From assembly GCA_045563055.1 (NCBI GenBank), contig JBJKUR010000011.1, positions 1 through 64,000 of the forward strand: a DNA stretch of 64,000 bases. The letters are read 5' to 3'. Below, in pieces: positions 1 through 9,254 of this stretch; position 1 is the stretch's first letter; each line of letters opens with the position of its first letter. The position numbers were made by a program, and so were the translations under genes. Source of the stretch: Methylaequor sp045563055 (GTDB taxonomy: Bacteria; Pseudomonadota; Alphaproteobacteria; Methylaequorales; Methylaequoraceae). The notes below the pieces were generated by a model. It made no database searches. It saw only the letters and a list, made by a program, of their open reading frames with translations, and was not told the DNA's origin.

Positions 1-66
1 AAAAAACCAATTTCTCCTGCCTTGCTTAGACGAAAAACAAGTTTTCAAGTCGATTGGAAGATCCAT
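1..66 (-). CDS. partial unknown CDS (5' end only)
   Basis: An ATG at 66 opens a frame that stays open to the window edge and begins MDLPIDLKTCFSSKQGRRNW. It starts 15 bases after the stop of the upstream amidotransferase on the same strand, so it is probably the next gene of that operon. There is no clear ribosome binding site, and only 22 codons are visible, too few to identify a family. Confidence 0.4.
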   Translation of the reverse strand, partial: MDLPIDLKTCFSSKQGRRNWFF

Positions 67-81
67 AGATAAATCTATGAA

Positions 82-1833
82 TTATAGAGAGTTTTCTTTT
101 TTGTAATTTTTCAATTTATCCAAAATACATACCCTTAATATCAAATTTGATTCTGAATAAGAAAATGATTTAGAACCATCAAAATTAACTCCTGCTATCT
201 TGGGAATATTTTTAATATTTTTAGCCCATTCTTGAAGGGGGTTAATAAAACCTTTTTTATGATCGAAAATAAGGTTTTCTGGAAGGAACCTTTTTAATAT
301 TGTTCTGGTTAAAAATTTCTGCCCTTTTGCTAGCAAAGTATGTTTGTCTATTTCACACATTTTTTCAAAAAGTTTTTTACTTAAAAATGGAGATCGTATT
401 TCCATACTTGCTCTCATGCTTCCCCTATCAACTGACTCCAAGTGACTCCTTGGAAGTGTATTCATAATGTCAAACAACCAAACTTTTTCCAGGAAACTAT
501 GCTTGTCATTTTCTAAGAATTCCACATCAACATCATTAATTATATTTTCGAGATATTTGAATGAGTCATTATTCTTTAGTTTGATAATTTTTTCTAAATC
601 TCTACCAGAAAAAAAATTTATAAAGTTTTTACTTTTAAACAATTTCAAACCAATTTTTGTTACTATTTCAGGTAAATAGTAAAAAAATTTATATTTTTGA
701 ATAAACCTATATTTATTATAACCCATTGCCACTTCATCTCCACCAATTCCGCTAAGTATAACTGAAACATAATTTTTAGCTAACTTGGACATTTCGAATA
801 TATTATAAGAGGCGGTATTATCGTTTGGAACTCCATATAAATCGCAAAGTGAATCTACTAGTTTTCTATTACCCTTTTTACTATCATATGGAATAACTGT
901 ATTTGAAATATTTAAGTAGTCAGCAATTCTTTTAGCATTTGGAGATTCGTCTTCTTTGCCATCAAATGAAATGGTAAATGAAGAAATATTTTTTTTTAGT
1001 TCTCTTGAACATATTGCTGCAATTAAACTTGAATCAATGCCTGATGAAAGAAATACACCAATCGGTACGTCTGATCTCATTCTAATTCTTATTGAGTCTA
1101 TTAGAATATTCAGAAAATCATCAATAAAATTATTATTTAACTCACTCTTAGTATTAAAAGAATTAATTGACCAGTACTTTTTCTCCACCGAACTAGTCGG
1201 AGAATTAAATACAATTAACTTTGCCGGTTCAATCACTCTGAGAGAATTATAACCTGTACCTCCATTTGGTATAAACCCTAAACTTAAGAAAGATGCGATT
1301 TCTCTGGAAGTGGGATTAAACTTCAATTTGAGAAAATTAATTAGAGGACGAGCTTCAGAGCAAAAATATATTCCATCTTTATCCTCGAATACATAAAGAG
1401 GTTTTTCACCAAATGGGTCAGTGGCAATCTTTAGTTTTTGGTTGTCAAACAAAGCAAAACTAAACATACCGTCTAAATAATCAAAACATTTATCCTTAAA
1501 GCATAAGACACTTCGTAAAAGAACTTCTGTATCACTATTAGTTTGGAATGTTATTCCTTTCTTTGCTAAAATTTTCTTTATTTCAATGAAATTGTAAATT
1601 TCTCCATTATACACAATAACATTTTCATCGAATTTCATTGGTTGATTAGATCTGTTGTGAAGATCTAAGATTGATAATCTATTATGACCAAGAAATAAAG
1701 TTCTTTTGTTATTGATATAATGGTCAGAAAAATCTGGCCCTCGATATGAAAAGCTTTTCAATGAGTTTAGTGCTCTTTTCTTTTCATTCTCTGTAATTTG
1801 TCTATTAAGCCAAAACCCAAAAATACCACACAT
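82..1833 (-). CDS. asnB: asparagine synthetase (glutamine-hydrolysing) type amidotransferase
   Basis: Class II glutamine amidotransferase joined to an ATP-pyrophosphatase domain; the family transfers glutamine ammonia to an adenylated carboxylate. I place the start at ATG 1833, not an upstream TTG, because this makes the nucleophilic Cys residue 2 (MCGIFGFW) and puts an AAGGAG ribosome binding site nine bases upstream. The N-terminal domain has the usual RGPD and GEIYNF motifs. The PP-loop near residue 263 reads SSGIDSS. The gene lies one base after another Asn-synthase-like gene and inside a glycan locus, so the acceptor may be a sugar acid or sugar intermediate; that is inference. Free aspartate remains possible. 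Confidence 0.85.
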   Translation of the reverse strand: MCGIFGFWLNRQITENEKKRALNSLKSFSYRGPDFSDHYINNKRTLFLGHNRLSILDLHNRSNQPMKFDENVIVYNGEIYNFIEIKKILAKKGITFQTNSDTEVLLRSVLCFKDKCFDYLDGMFSFALFDNQKLKIATDPFGEKPLYVFEDKDGIYFCSEARPLINFLKLKFNPTSREIASFLSLGFIPNGGTGYNSLRVIEPAKLIVFNSPTSSVEKKYWSINSFNTKSELNNNFIDDFLNILIDSIRIRMRSDVPIGVFLSSGIDSSLIAAICSRELKKNISSFTISFDGKEDESPNAKRIADYLNISNTVIPYDSKKGNRKLVDSLCDLYGVPNDNTASYNIFEMSKLAKNYVSVILSGIGGDEVAMGYNKYRFIQKYKFFYYLPEIVTKIGLKLFKSKNFINFFSGRDLEKIIKLKNNDSFKYLENIINDVDVEFLENDKHSFLEKVWLFDIMNTLPRSHLESVDRGSMRASMEIRSPFLSKKLFEKMCEIDKHTLLAKGQKFLTRTILKRFLPENLIFDHKKGFINPLQEWAKNIKNIPKIAGVNFDGSKSFSYSESNLILRVCILDKLKNYKKENSL

Positions 1834-1834
1834 A

Positions 1835-3619
1835 TTATTCAAGCTCCTTAAAAAATAAATGTAGACTCAATATAGAAATTAAGAATGTCGCGCCACCAGA
1901 TGGTTTTTTGATCCATCTCTGTGAATCTATATCAATTAATTTCCAGTCGAGGAAGTTCAATTTATCTCTTATGAATTTTGAATTTAAACTTTCCAAAATT
2001 AGCGATTGAAACTTTTCATTATTTACTAAATACCTATCTCTGTCTGGCCAGGTCCTATCTTCAGCTATTGGCCCTCTAAATTTTTTATTAAAAGTAATGT
2101 GCCTTAGAATTTTTCTTAAAACCAATTTTGTCGTTTTAATAAATGGATTATCTGATGCAGAAAAACCATAATTTCCAGTCGGTATTGAAGATAATTTACT
2201 GTTCATAAGTATTTGAGCCTTTCTAATAACCTTGCCATTAATTTTATCTTCTAAATTAAGGCTTAAAAAGAAATCAAATATATCGTTATCAAAGCAGAGG
2301 GTTCTCTGTTCAATTATTGACATTTTTGAACCGATATTAGGCCAAGAATAGTGTCTGCCTAACGATTCTATTAAGATAGACTCCCAAATATCCAGACTAT
2401 TTAAACAATTCTTTTTATTTATTTCTATAATTTCAGATATTGAGTTCTCCAGCATTTTATTTATATGTTTTTGATGATTTTTTTTTATATATTTCTCATG
2501 ATTTATGAATTTTAATCTATATGGTAAATTTTTAATAAAAAATGATGGTATATTTTCAGAAATTTTTTTAATCTTCTTGAAAAAAGTTGGACTATCAAAA
2601 ATTTTAATTGTTTCTGTTGGCAAGTACATCCCTTGAAAAAGGTAATCAAGAGCATGTCCATGTAACATTACATCGCAAAATTTAGTAAATTTAAACTGAA
2701 GGTTTATAAATAAAGAATTGAATATATTATACATTCCACCACAAATTCTAGCAGAGACTGTAGAAGTATTATAAAAATGATTTTGATCTAGTTTTATAAA
2801 AAAATGCTTAGATTTATTTGTTAGGGCTATCTCCCTGGCGATTTTAACTTCATAATTATCTGAAAAGCTTACAGTAAAACAAGGTATTTTTCTTTTAGTT
2901 AACATTAAAATTGTTCTACTATCATGCCCTCCGCTTAAAAATAACCCCATTTTTTTTTTGTCTGAAGTCAATCTTTTCATAGATTGTCTTAAAAGTTTCG
3001 ATAGCTGTTCGGCCTTTTTATTTGGAGAAATTTGAAGTTTATTTTTAAAATCAACCAACCAATATTTTTTAATTATTGATTGTTTTTGAGAAATTTTTAG
3101 AAGGCTAGCTGATTCTAAGAATTTCGAAATATTATCGATAGTTTTAGAGCCAAATATTCTTTGAAACCTAATAAACTCATACATTACATCTCCTAAGAAT
3201 TGAAATTCTTTTTGTTTGGAAATGATTTTAACTAAACTTAAATACGAAAAACTGAGTATAAAAAAATTACTTGTATTTGCGTAATATACAGGTATGGATG
3301 AAAATCTATCATTAAAAACTCTTAATTCTTTTTTTTTTTTATCAATTAAAATAAAGACAAATTGTCCATTAATTTTTTTTATATTTTCAATATCAACTAA
3401 AAAATCAAAATCAGATGGAAAGTCTATTTTATCTTTGAGTATTGGTATCCCAATTGTTATCAAAATGAAATTTTCTTTATTAATTATTCTTGGTTTAGGT
3501 TTAAAATTTCTAAAAAAAACTTTCACGCCATTTTTTTTAAAATTCGTATTCTTCTCAATATTAAATTCAAAACTTTTTTTATCCCAAAAAAAAATAAAAT
3601 CGGGTGTTGAACTAGTCAT
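1835..3619 (-). CDS. asparagine-synthase-like protein without the glutaminase Cys
   Basis: 594 residues. The C-terminal half carries a PP-loop (SGGHDSR, about residues 229-235) and looks like an asparagine synthase ATP-pyrophosphatase domain. The N-terminal 150 residues resemble a degraded class II amidotransferase fold: the protein starts MTSSTPDF and has no Cys at position 2, so glutamine hydrolysis is not expected in this subunit. It may use free ammonia or another amine, or take ammonia from the intact AsnB encoded one base downstream. It overlaps the upstream glycosyltransferase-like gene by eight bases, so the two are translationally coupled. Proteins of this kind occur in polysaccharide and natural-product loci; the substrate cannot be read from sequence. 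Confidence 0.7.
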   Translation of the reverse strand: MTSSTPDFIFFWDKKSFEFNIEKNTNFKKNGVKVFFRNFKPKPRIINKENFILITIGIPILKDKIDFPSDFDFLVDIENIKKINGQFVFILIDKKKKELRVFNDRFSSIPVYYANTSNFFILSFSYLSLVKIISKQKEFQFLGDVMYEFIRFQRIFGSKTIDNISKFLESASLLKISQKQSIIKKYWLVDFKNKLQISPNKKAEQLSKLLRQSMKRLTSDKKKMGLFLSGGHDSRTILMLTKRKIPCFTVSFSDNYEVKIAREIALTNKSKHFFIKLDQNHFYNTSTVSARICGGMYNIFNSLFINLQFKFTKFCDVMLHGHALDYLFQGMYLPTETIKIFDSPTFFKKIKKISENIPSFFIKNLPYRLKFINHEKYIKKNHQKHINKMLENSISEIIEINKKNCLNSLDIWESILIESLGRHYSWPNIGSKMSIIEQRTLCFDNDIFDFFLSLNLEDKINGKVIRKAQILMNSKLSSIPTGNYGFSASDNPFIKTTKLVLRKILRHITFNKKFRGPIAEDRTWPDRDRYLVNNEKFQSLILESLNSKFIRDKLNFLDWKLIDIDSQRWIKKPSGGATFLISILSLHLFFKELE

Positions 3620-4697
3620 TTTTTAATATTTTCATAAGATGGTTTGCAAAGAATTCTCCAGCATCTTTACCTGATGTATACCGAAGATACATTTTTTGTC
3701 CTTCATTTGCAATATCAAGACGTTGTTCGTCCCATTTAGTGTAAAAATTTATAAGATCATTTAAATCATCTAGGTCCCAATTGAACTCTACTATTGTTTC
3801 TTTGTTTAAAAAAAAGTGAGGCCATGTTTTGACATGATTCATTCTAGGTTTGAATAAAAGTCCGCCTGTGAGGAAAACCTCAAAATCTTTTAAATTTATT
3901 TCTCCCCATCCAAATGGAGATAAAACTATTTTTGAATTACATAACTCTAAAAAATATTTTTTACGATTTATAGGGTGGCTATCAATTTTATATTTTAATT
4001 CTTTTTTTATTAAATGTCGCTGTACACCTACTGTTTTTCTTTCATATGAGCTGTTAAATCTTGCTGAGATTAAGTTATCTCTATTTTCATAACAACTTTT
4101 AATCAAATTTGGATATTTAATAAGATGATTGTAAATTGGTATTCTCTTTGAAAAATCCAAAGCTTTTAGAATATATTTGCTATAATAATTATAAGTTGAT
4201 AAGCCTATATTCCATGATATTTTAAACTTCTTTAAAAACTTCTTGGTTGTAATTGGTTGGGAGTACTCTGGATTTTCATCGATTATATTTAATTTCTTAT
4301 TATAATAATCTGCAAATAATCTTCTCCCGTAAAACTTTTTTGTATAATTATTCAGGTCCTTGTAAATTTGGTTTTTTGCGTAAATATGAACTAACGGAAG
4401 TAGCGAAGAATCAATAGTGCCAGCAGAATCAGTAGTATCAAAATATACGACTTTTGTAGATTCTGATAGTTTTTGGAAAATATTTAAAACTTCATGTGTA
4501 TTTTTATTCCACTCAAATTTAAAATATTTACTATCTATAAATAGGAAGTCACAATCAGAAATTCTTTTGCTAAGATTAAAAAAAATTTGAATATTAATCT
4601 TTAATTCTTTGCAATGATTTTTAAAGACTATTAAAGGAAAAAGAAAAGATGAGCTATTAGGTGTATTAAAGCCCGGAGAAAGAACGTTGATAATCAT
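3612..4697 (-). CDS. CgeB/GT1-like glycosyltransferase
   Basis: 361 residues, no membrane segment. The C-terminal part contains SPFGWGEINLKDFEVFLTGG followed by KPRMNHVKTWPHF. This resembles the region of CgeB-like and family 1 glycosyltransferases in which a conserved acidic residue and glycine-rich turn contact the donor nucleotide sugar. The N-terminal half looks like the less conserved acceptor domain. The gene overlaps the deacetylase gene upstream by four bases and the Asn-synthase-like gene downstream by eight, so it is part of one glycan operon. The donor and acceptor sugars are unknown. Confidence 0.55.
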   Translation of the reverse strand: MIINVLSPGFNTPNSSSFLFPLIVFKNHCKELKINIQIFFNLSKRISDCDFLFIDSKYFKFEWNKNTHEVLNIFQKLSESTKVVYFDTTDSAGTIDSSLLPLVHIYAKNQIYKDLNNYTKKFYGRRLFADYYNKKLNIIDENPEYSQPITTKKFLKKFKISWNIGLSTYNYYSKYILKALDFSKRIPIYNHLIKYPNLIKSCYENRDNLISARFNSSYERKTVGVQRHLIKKELKYKIDSHPINRKKYFLELCNSKIVLSPFGWGEINLKDFEVFLTGGLLFKPRMNHVKTWPHFFLNKETIVEFNWDLDDLNDLINFYTKWDEQRLDIANEGQKMYLRYTSGKDAGEFFANHLMKILKND

Positions 4698-5647
4698 TTT
4701 TTACTAAACTTAAGTATTCTTTTAATTCTATCTTTAATTGAGGGAAATAACCTCTCATAAATATGAGTTTCTATTGATTTTTTGTTGTTGTTTAATCCAA
4801 TTCTCTCAATCTCTAAAATATTTTTTTTAAAAGTGTGATTTATAGAACCATTTCCTTTGATTAAAACTCCTCCGTAGTATTCCATTATCAACTTCTCAGT
4901 ATCATTATTAAATGATTTATCATCTCCAAAGGGAATGCAAAAAAGAGAAAAAGGGATTTTATTTTTAGTAAGGACATTCCGACATTTTTTTATCTCATTT
5001 CTTTGTTCTTTATAATTTAAATTAGAAAGGTGAAGATGACTATATGTATGGCTACCAAAATCAATATATTCTTTATCAAATGACAATAAATCTTTTGAAT
5101 CTAAAAAAATTTTTTCATAATCTAAAAATTTCATTAATTTTAACAATTTTTTCCTAAACTGAGGGTTAGATTCTTTTCTCAGAAAATTTGATAAATTTGA
5201 TTCATCAAGTTCGATCTCAAAATTAGTTTTAAAGAATAATTTTCCATATCTTTTGAAAAGGTTAAATAAAATTACATTATCTAGCCACAAGTTTTTATTA
5301 CTTATTATTTCTGAGTTAAGGAAAAGAGTATGATGGATTTTATGTTTAATTAGGAAAGGATGCGCAAACTTTAAGACACTTAAATAACCGTCATCAAAAC
5401 AAATAGAACAAGTTGGATAGGTTGCTACACGTTCTTTTTTTATTAAATTTATTTGTTTCTCAAGGCTAACAACCTCAAAGTTATTTAAAAAAAAAAGTAT
5501 TTCTTTTTTAAACCTTTCAGGAGAGGTTCTCACATTATTTGGGATTAATTGATTGTCAGAAATATCATGATAGTAGAAAATAAAATATCCTGGTTTGATA
5601 TTTGTGTTTTTATTTAAAATCACAAACAACAACGATATTTTGTGCAA
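4694..5647 (-). CDS. polysaccharide deacetylase (NodB homology) family protein
   Basis: 317 residues at most. It has the NodB-type metal and catalytic motif SICFDDGY near residue 85 and a second motif DFGSHTYSHLHLS, which supplies the His pair that binds the metal. The family removes N-acetyl groups from amino sugars. The start is uncertain: the longest frame begins at TTG 5647, 38 bases inside the upstream methyltransferase gene, and TTG 5632 or GTG 5623 are alternatives; none has a convincing ribosome binding site. It lies in the same operon as glycosyltransferase and amidotransferase genes, so it probably edits a sugar of the surface glycan. Confidence 0.75.
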   Translation of the reverse strand: MHKISLLFVILNKNTNIKPGYFIFYYHDISDNQLIPNNVRTSPERFKKEILFFLNNFEVVSLEKQINLIKKERVATYPTCSICFDDGYLSVLKFAHPFLIKHKIHHTLFLNSEIISNKNLWLDNVILFNLFKRYGKLFFKTNFEIELDESNLSNFLRKESNPQFRKKLLKLMKFLDYEKIFLDSKDLLSFDKEYIDFGSHTYSHLHLSNLNYKEQRNEIKKCRNVLTKNKIPFSLFCIPFGDDKSFNNDTEKLIMEYYGGVLIKGNGSINHTFKKNILEIERIGLNNNKKSIETHIYERLFPSIKDRIKRILKFSKK

Positions 5648-6350
5648 TAATATTAGATAAGATAGCTGGAACCAAAACTCTCAAGTATTTATCAAGTTGA
5701 TAAGTGATCTTAGGAAAATTTCTTGATAAAGGAAAAAAGTTATGAGAGTAATATTTTACTTCATTTAAATTAAAATTAGACTTAGAAATTATATTTTTAA
5801 TTTCTGGCACACTAAATCTATTATGATAAAAATCTTTATTTGGAGAGCTCTGGTATTTTTTCCCCTTCCAATAAAAACAGTCTTTATTAGGAACTTGAAA
5901 AATCAGTTTAGATTCTTTGTGCATCATTTTTCTAATTCTATTTAATACTATTATCGGTTCATCAAAATATTCTAGTAAACCAGATGCAACTATCACATCA
6001 TATTTTTTCTTAATATTATCTGTCATAATATCGAAAACCCTGAAATTATAATTTTTATTTTTGTACTTATTTTTGGCTTCTTGAATCATCTTTTTCGAGA
6101 AATCTAGTCCTAGGTACTCTGATACAGAGTCAGGTAATATTTCCGTATAATTGCCGGTTCCACAACCTATGTCTGCAACAGTTTTAGGGGCTAATTTGAC
6201 AATTAAATCTTTGAAGACTTCTCTTCGATTAATAAAACCATAATTAATATTTTGAGTATAGGATTGCCCCCATTTACCAGATAAAGCGTATTCTTCGAAA
6301 TGAGAGAGAATTTTTTTCCTTATAACTTGATTTTTTTGATTAGGAATCAT
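5610..6350 (-). CDS. class I SAM-dependent methyltransferase
   Basis: 246 residues. It shows SAM-binding motif I (VADIGCGTGNYTE, around residue 58), an acidic residue at the end of strand 2 (GLDFSKKM), and a strand-4 motif DVIVASGLLEYF. This is the UbiE/class I small-molecule methyltransferase fold. It is the first gene of the minus-strand operon that continues through the deacetylase, glycosyltransferase and two amidotransferase genes, and it is divergent from the glycosyltransferase at 6434. It most likely methylates a sugar or lipid-linked intermediate. The acceptor cannot be deduced. Confidence 0.8.
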   Translation of the reverse strand: MIPNQKNQVIRKKILSHFEEYALSGKWGQSYTQNINYGFINRREVFKDLIVKLAPKTVADIGCGTGNYTEILPDSVSEYLGLDFSKKMIQEAKNKYKNKNYNFRVFDIMTDNIKKKYDVIVASGLLEYFDEPIIVLNRIRKMMHKESKLIFQVPNKDCFYWKGKKYQSSPNKDFYHNRFSVPEIKNIISKSNFNLNEVKYYSHNFFPLSRNFPKITYQLDKYLRVLVPAILSNIIAQNIVVVCDFK

Positions 6351-6433
6351 AATAACTTTTTATACACAAAAAAAAGATGTAAATAAATTGAAAATAAAAA
6401 ATTTCATTGAGCTGCTATGTTATACTTACTTTT

Positions 6434-7525
6434 ATGAATTCTAAGAGAGCACTAAATATTCTTTTCCCTTTTGTTGGAACTAATATGGGTGGCAGTCATA
6501 TTTCTGCATTTTTTATGGCAAAAGAGCTTTTGAAAAGGCAGCACAAAGTTCACTTTGTAGGACAGAAAGAGCTAATGCAAAATCTTTTTTTTAATAATTC
6601 TTCATTCGAAAAACTTCAGACTTTTTACAGATATTCTTCTAATAAATTTTTAATAATTTCATTAATACTTATAAATTCCATTATGATCATATTCTTTTTA
6701 AGGAAAAAACAATATGATTTAATACATATCAATGACCATAGAACTGCATATTATTGGATTTTACCATCAGTAATTTATAACATCCCATTAGTTTATCATT
6801 ACCGGACCAAATGGATAGAATCCAGACTAATGAGAATTCTTTTAAAAAAAACCAATAAGATAATTTGCATATCTAAATATGTTAAATCTACTTTACCCAA
6901 GGAGTTTCAAAAGAAATCGTATATATATTTGAATAATTTTGAGTGTCCACCCAAGATTAAAAAATTGAGAAAAAATAAAAAGAAAAAAGTTATTATGTAT
7001 TTTGGTACAATCAATAAGCAAAAAAATATCATGACTTTTTGTAAGATGGCTAACGAAATGATTAAAATTAGAAAAAATTTTATATTTAAAATTGTTGGTA
7101 GAAAATCAGAACATTTTGATGAGATTAAGGATTATATAAATAAGAAAAGACAAATCAAATATTTCAGATTTTTTGAATTTAGTGATCGTATGTCAGAACA
7201 CCTGTATGAATCTGACTTGGTAATCGCACCTGCTATAAATGATGGCTTTGGAAGAACATTAGTTGAATCAATGCTTCACAGAGTTCCAGTAATAGCAAGT
7301 AAATCCGGTGGTCATCGTGAAATTATAAAATCAGGAGATAACGGTATTCTGGTAGACTTGTTTGATCATGATGCCTATGCCAAAGAGGCAATTAAAATTT
7401 TATCGGATATCAATTTTAGAAAAGCAATAATTCGTAAAGCGTATATATTTGCAAAGAATAATTTTATTAATAAAAATGATCTAAAAATTAATTCACTTAT
7501 AAAATGTTACAAAAATATAATATGA
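6434..7525 (+). CDS. glycosyltransferase family 4
   Basis: About 363 residues, GT-B fold. The start is set at ATG 6434 rather than TTG 6407 because the family begins with a beta strand and glycine loop, here LNILFPFVGTNMGGSH. The donor-binding half contains DGFGRTLVESMLHRVPVIAS followed by GGHREII, the E-x7-E region of retaining GT4 enzymes. It is a single plus-strand gene between two minus-strand operons and ends right next to the carrier protein gene. Sugar specificity unknown. Confidence 0.85.
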   Translation: MNSKRALNILFPFVGTNMGGSHISAFFMAKELLKRQHKVHFVGQKELMQNLFFNNSSFEKLQTFYRYSSNKFLIISLILINSIMIIFFLRKKQYDLIHINDHRTAYYWILPSVIYNIPLVYHYRTKWIESRLMRILLKKTNKIICISKYVKSTLPKEFQKKSYIYLNNFECPPKIKKLRKNKKKKVIMYFGTINKQKNIMTFCKMANEMIKIRKNFIFKIVGRKSEHFDEIKDYINKKRQIKYFRFFEFSDRMSEHLYESDLVIAPAINDGFGRTLVESMLHRVPVIASKSGGHREIIKSGDNGILVDLFDHDAYAKEAIKILSDINFRKAIIRKAYIFAKNNFINKNDLKINSLIKCYKNII

Positions 7526-7753
7526 TTACGGAGTCTTACTTTTTATAATCCTTATTATCTCATTAATATTTGTCATCAGAATAATTTCTTTTTGTGAAAA
7601 TTTAACTGAAAAATCCTCCTCCAGTTCTAACATTAAAGCAAGATGAGACAATGAATCCCACATATCAACATAATCACTTGATAACTCCAGACTTTTATCT
7701 GTTATTCTAAATTTCTTTCTAATTATTTTTTCTACTTTTAATTTAATTCCCAT
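7526..7753 (-). CDS. acyl/peptidyl carrier protein
   Basis: 75 residues, four-helix carrier protein size. The sequence DMWDSLSHLALMLELEEDF carries the DSL motif whose serine receives the 4'-phosphopantetheine arm. It overlaps the adenylation enzyme gene by 11 bases and is the last gene of a five-gene operon with that enzyme, an acyltransferase, a radical SAM mutase and a dioxygenase. This makes it a dedicated carrier for an activated amino or carboxylic acid rather than the fatty-acid ACP. A holo-ACP synthase gene at 25170 could modify it. Confidence 0.88.
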   Translation of the reverse strand: MGIKLKVEKIIRKKFRITDKSLELSSDYVDMWDSLSHLALMLELEEDFSVKFSQKEIILMTNINEIIRIIKSKTP

Positions 7754-9254
7754 AATTTTTAGTTAATTTTTTTCTATCAATTTTACCATTTATATTCCTT
7801 GGAAAGTCATCCTCAATCATCCTTATCGCTGAGGGTTGCATAATTCTTGGCAGACTCTTTTCTAAATAATTTGTAATTTGGTCTTTTAATAGATTATTTG
7901 ATTTAATAAATGCTATAATAATTTCCTTCTTTTTTTTATCATTGAAATATTTAACAACTACATCATCAATTTGAGGTAAGTTATTTAGAGTATTTTCTAT
8001 CTCTCCCAATTCAATTCTTACTCCATTAAATTTTATTTGAGAATCTCTTCTTCCTTTAAAGTAATACAGGCCGTTATTTTTCTTTTCCAAGATATCTCCG
8101 GTATTATATAGTTTAAAAAAATTATGCTTTATTTGGGGATGATCTATGAAATAAAGTTTATTCTGATAATCGTTATCCCAATATCCTCTTGATATTTGTG
8201 GGCCATACACATGACTTACACCTAATTTTTCATTTATTTTATTTTTTTCATCTATCAGCACTACCGAGACATTCTTTAGTTTTCTTCCAATTGGAATATC
8301 ATTTCTAAAATTAAAATTTCTCGGTATTTCGTACAAGTGAGAAATAATTGCCGTCTCAGTCGTTCCGTAAAAATTTATAACTTTAGACTGTTCATTAGAT
8401 TTATACCAATCCTTTACTAATTCTTTATTGATTTTTTCTCCAGTAAAAATCAGATATTTTATTTTTTTAAAGCATGATGATTCGAATTTTGAATCAATTA
8501 ATTTAATTGTATTAAACAAGCTGGGAACACATAATATTATATTTATACTAAAACTCTGAAAAAATAGTAATGGATTTATTTTATATGAATTTTTGTTAAA
8601 TGGTATTAAGGTCCCTCCAGACATCCAACAAACAAAAATATCAAAAATTGAAGGATCAAAAGTAAGCTCAGAAAAATGTGCAAAGTTCAATTTCTTTTTC
8701 AAAGTAAATTGATTTTTCATTTCATCAAGAAAGAAAAAGGAATTTTGATGTGAAACCGTAACAGCCTTAGGAACTCCAGTCGATCCAGATGTAAAGATAA
8801 TGTATGCTAAATCTTCAGGATTAATATCAACTTTTATTCTTTTATTTGAAAATTTAGAAAGTTTTGTTTTAACGTCTTTTTTACATAAATTGATTATAGG
8901 ACCTTTAAAAAATGATAATTTATTATCAAAATCTTTTTCTGTAATCACCAAGTGTGGATTAATTGTTGCAAATAAAACTTTTAACCTATCTTTTGGTTGA
9001 TTTACTTGAATTGGAACCCAACAGTTTCCACTTTTTAAAGATGCAAGTAATGATATATATTGATTAAAATTTTTTTCCGTAAAAATTACAATTCTCATTT
9101 TTGATTGGGCTTTTAATTTGTTTATAAAATTTGCCAGCCTATTTGAGTAGGACTCCAAGCTCTTGTAGCTAATTTTTTCACCATGATCTTTAACCGCAAT
9201 TAATTCAGGATATTTACTAGCTGTACTTTCAAAAAACTGATGAAGTAGGTTCAT
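7743..9254 (-). CDS. stand-alone adenylation enzyme (amino acid/carboxylate-carrier ligase)
   Basis: 503 residues, ANL superfamily. It has the P-loop motif IIFTSGSTGVPKAVTVSH (A3), NFYGTTETA (A5), YNTGDILE (A7), FKGRRDSQIKFNGVRIELGEIE (hinge and A8) and a C-terminal NGKIDRKKL with the catalytic lysine (A10). The layout is that of a free-standing NRPS adenylation domain or DltA, which activates an acid as its AMP ester and loads it on a carrier protein. The adjacent gene encodes that carrier. The substrate is not readable by eye; the neighbouring aminomutase-like gene suggests a beta-amino acid. Confidence 0.85.
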   Translation of the reverse strand: MNLLHQFFESTASKYPELIAVKDHGEKISYKSLESYSNRLANFINKLKAQSKMRIVIFTEKNFNQYISLLASLKSGNCWVPIQVNQPKDRLKVLFATINPHLVITEKDFDNKLSFFKGPIINLCKKDVKTKLSKFSNKRIKVDINPEDLAYIIFTSGSTGVPKAVTVSHQNSFFFLDEMKNQFTLKKKLNFAHFSELTFDPSIFDIFVCWMSGGTLIPFNKNSYKINPLLFFQSFSINIILCVPSLFNTIKLIDSKFESSCFKKIKYLIFTGEKINKELVKDWYKSNEQSKVINFYGTTETAIISHLYEIPRNFNFRNDIPIGRKLKNVSVVLIDEKNKINEKLGVSHVYGPQISRGYWDNDYQNKLYFIDHPQIKHNFFKLYNTGDILEKKNNGLYYFKGRRDSQIKFNGVRIELGEIENTLNNLPQIDDVVVKYFNDKKKKEIIIAFIKSNNLLKDQITNYLEKSLPRIMQPSAIRMIEDDFPRNINGKIDRKKLTKNYGN

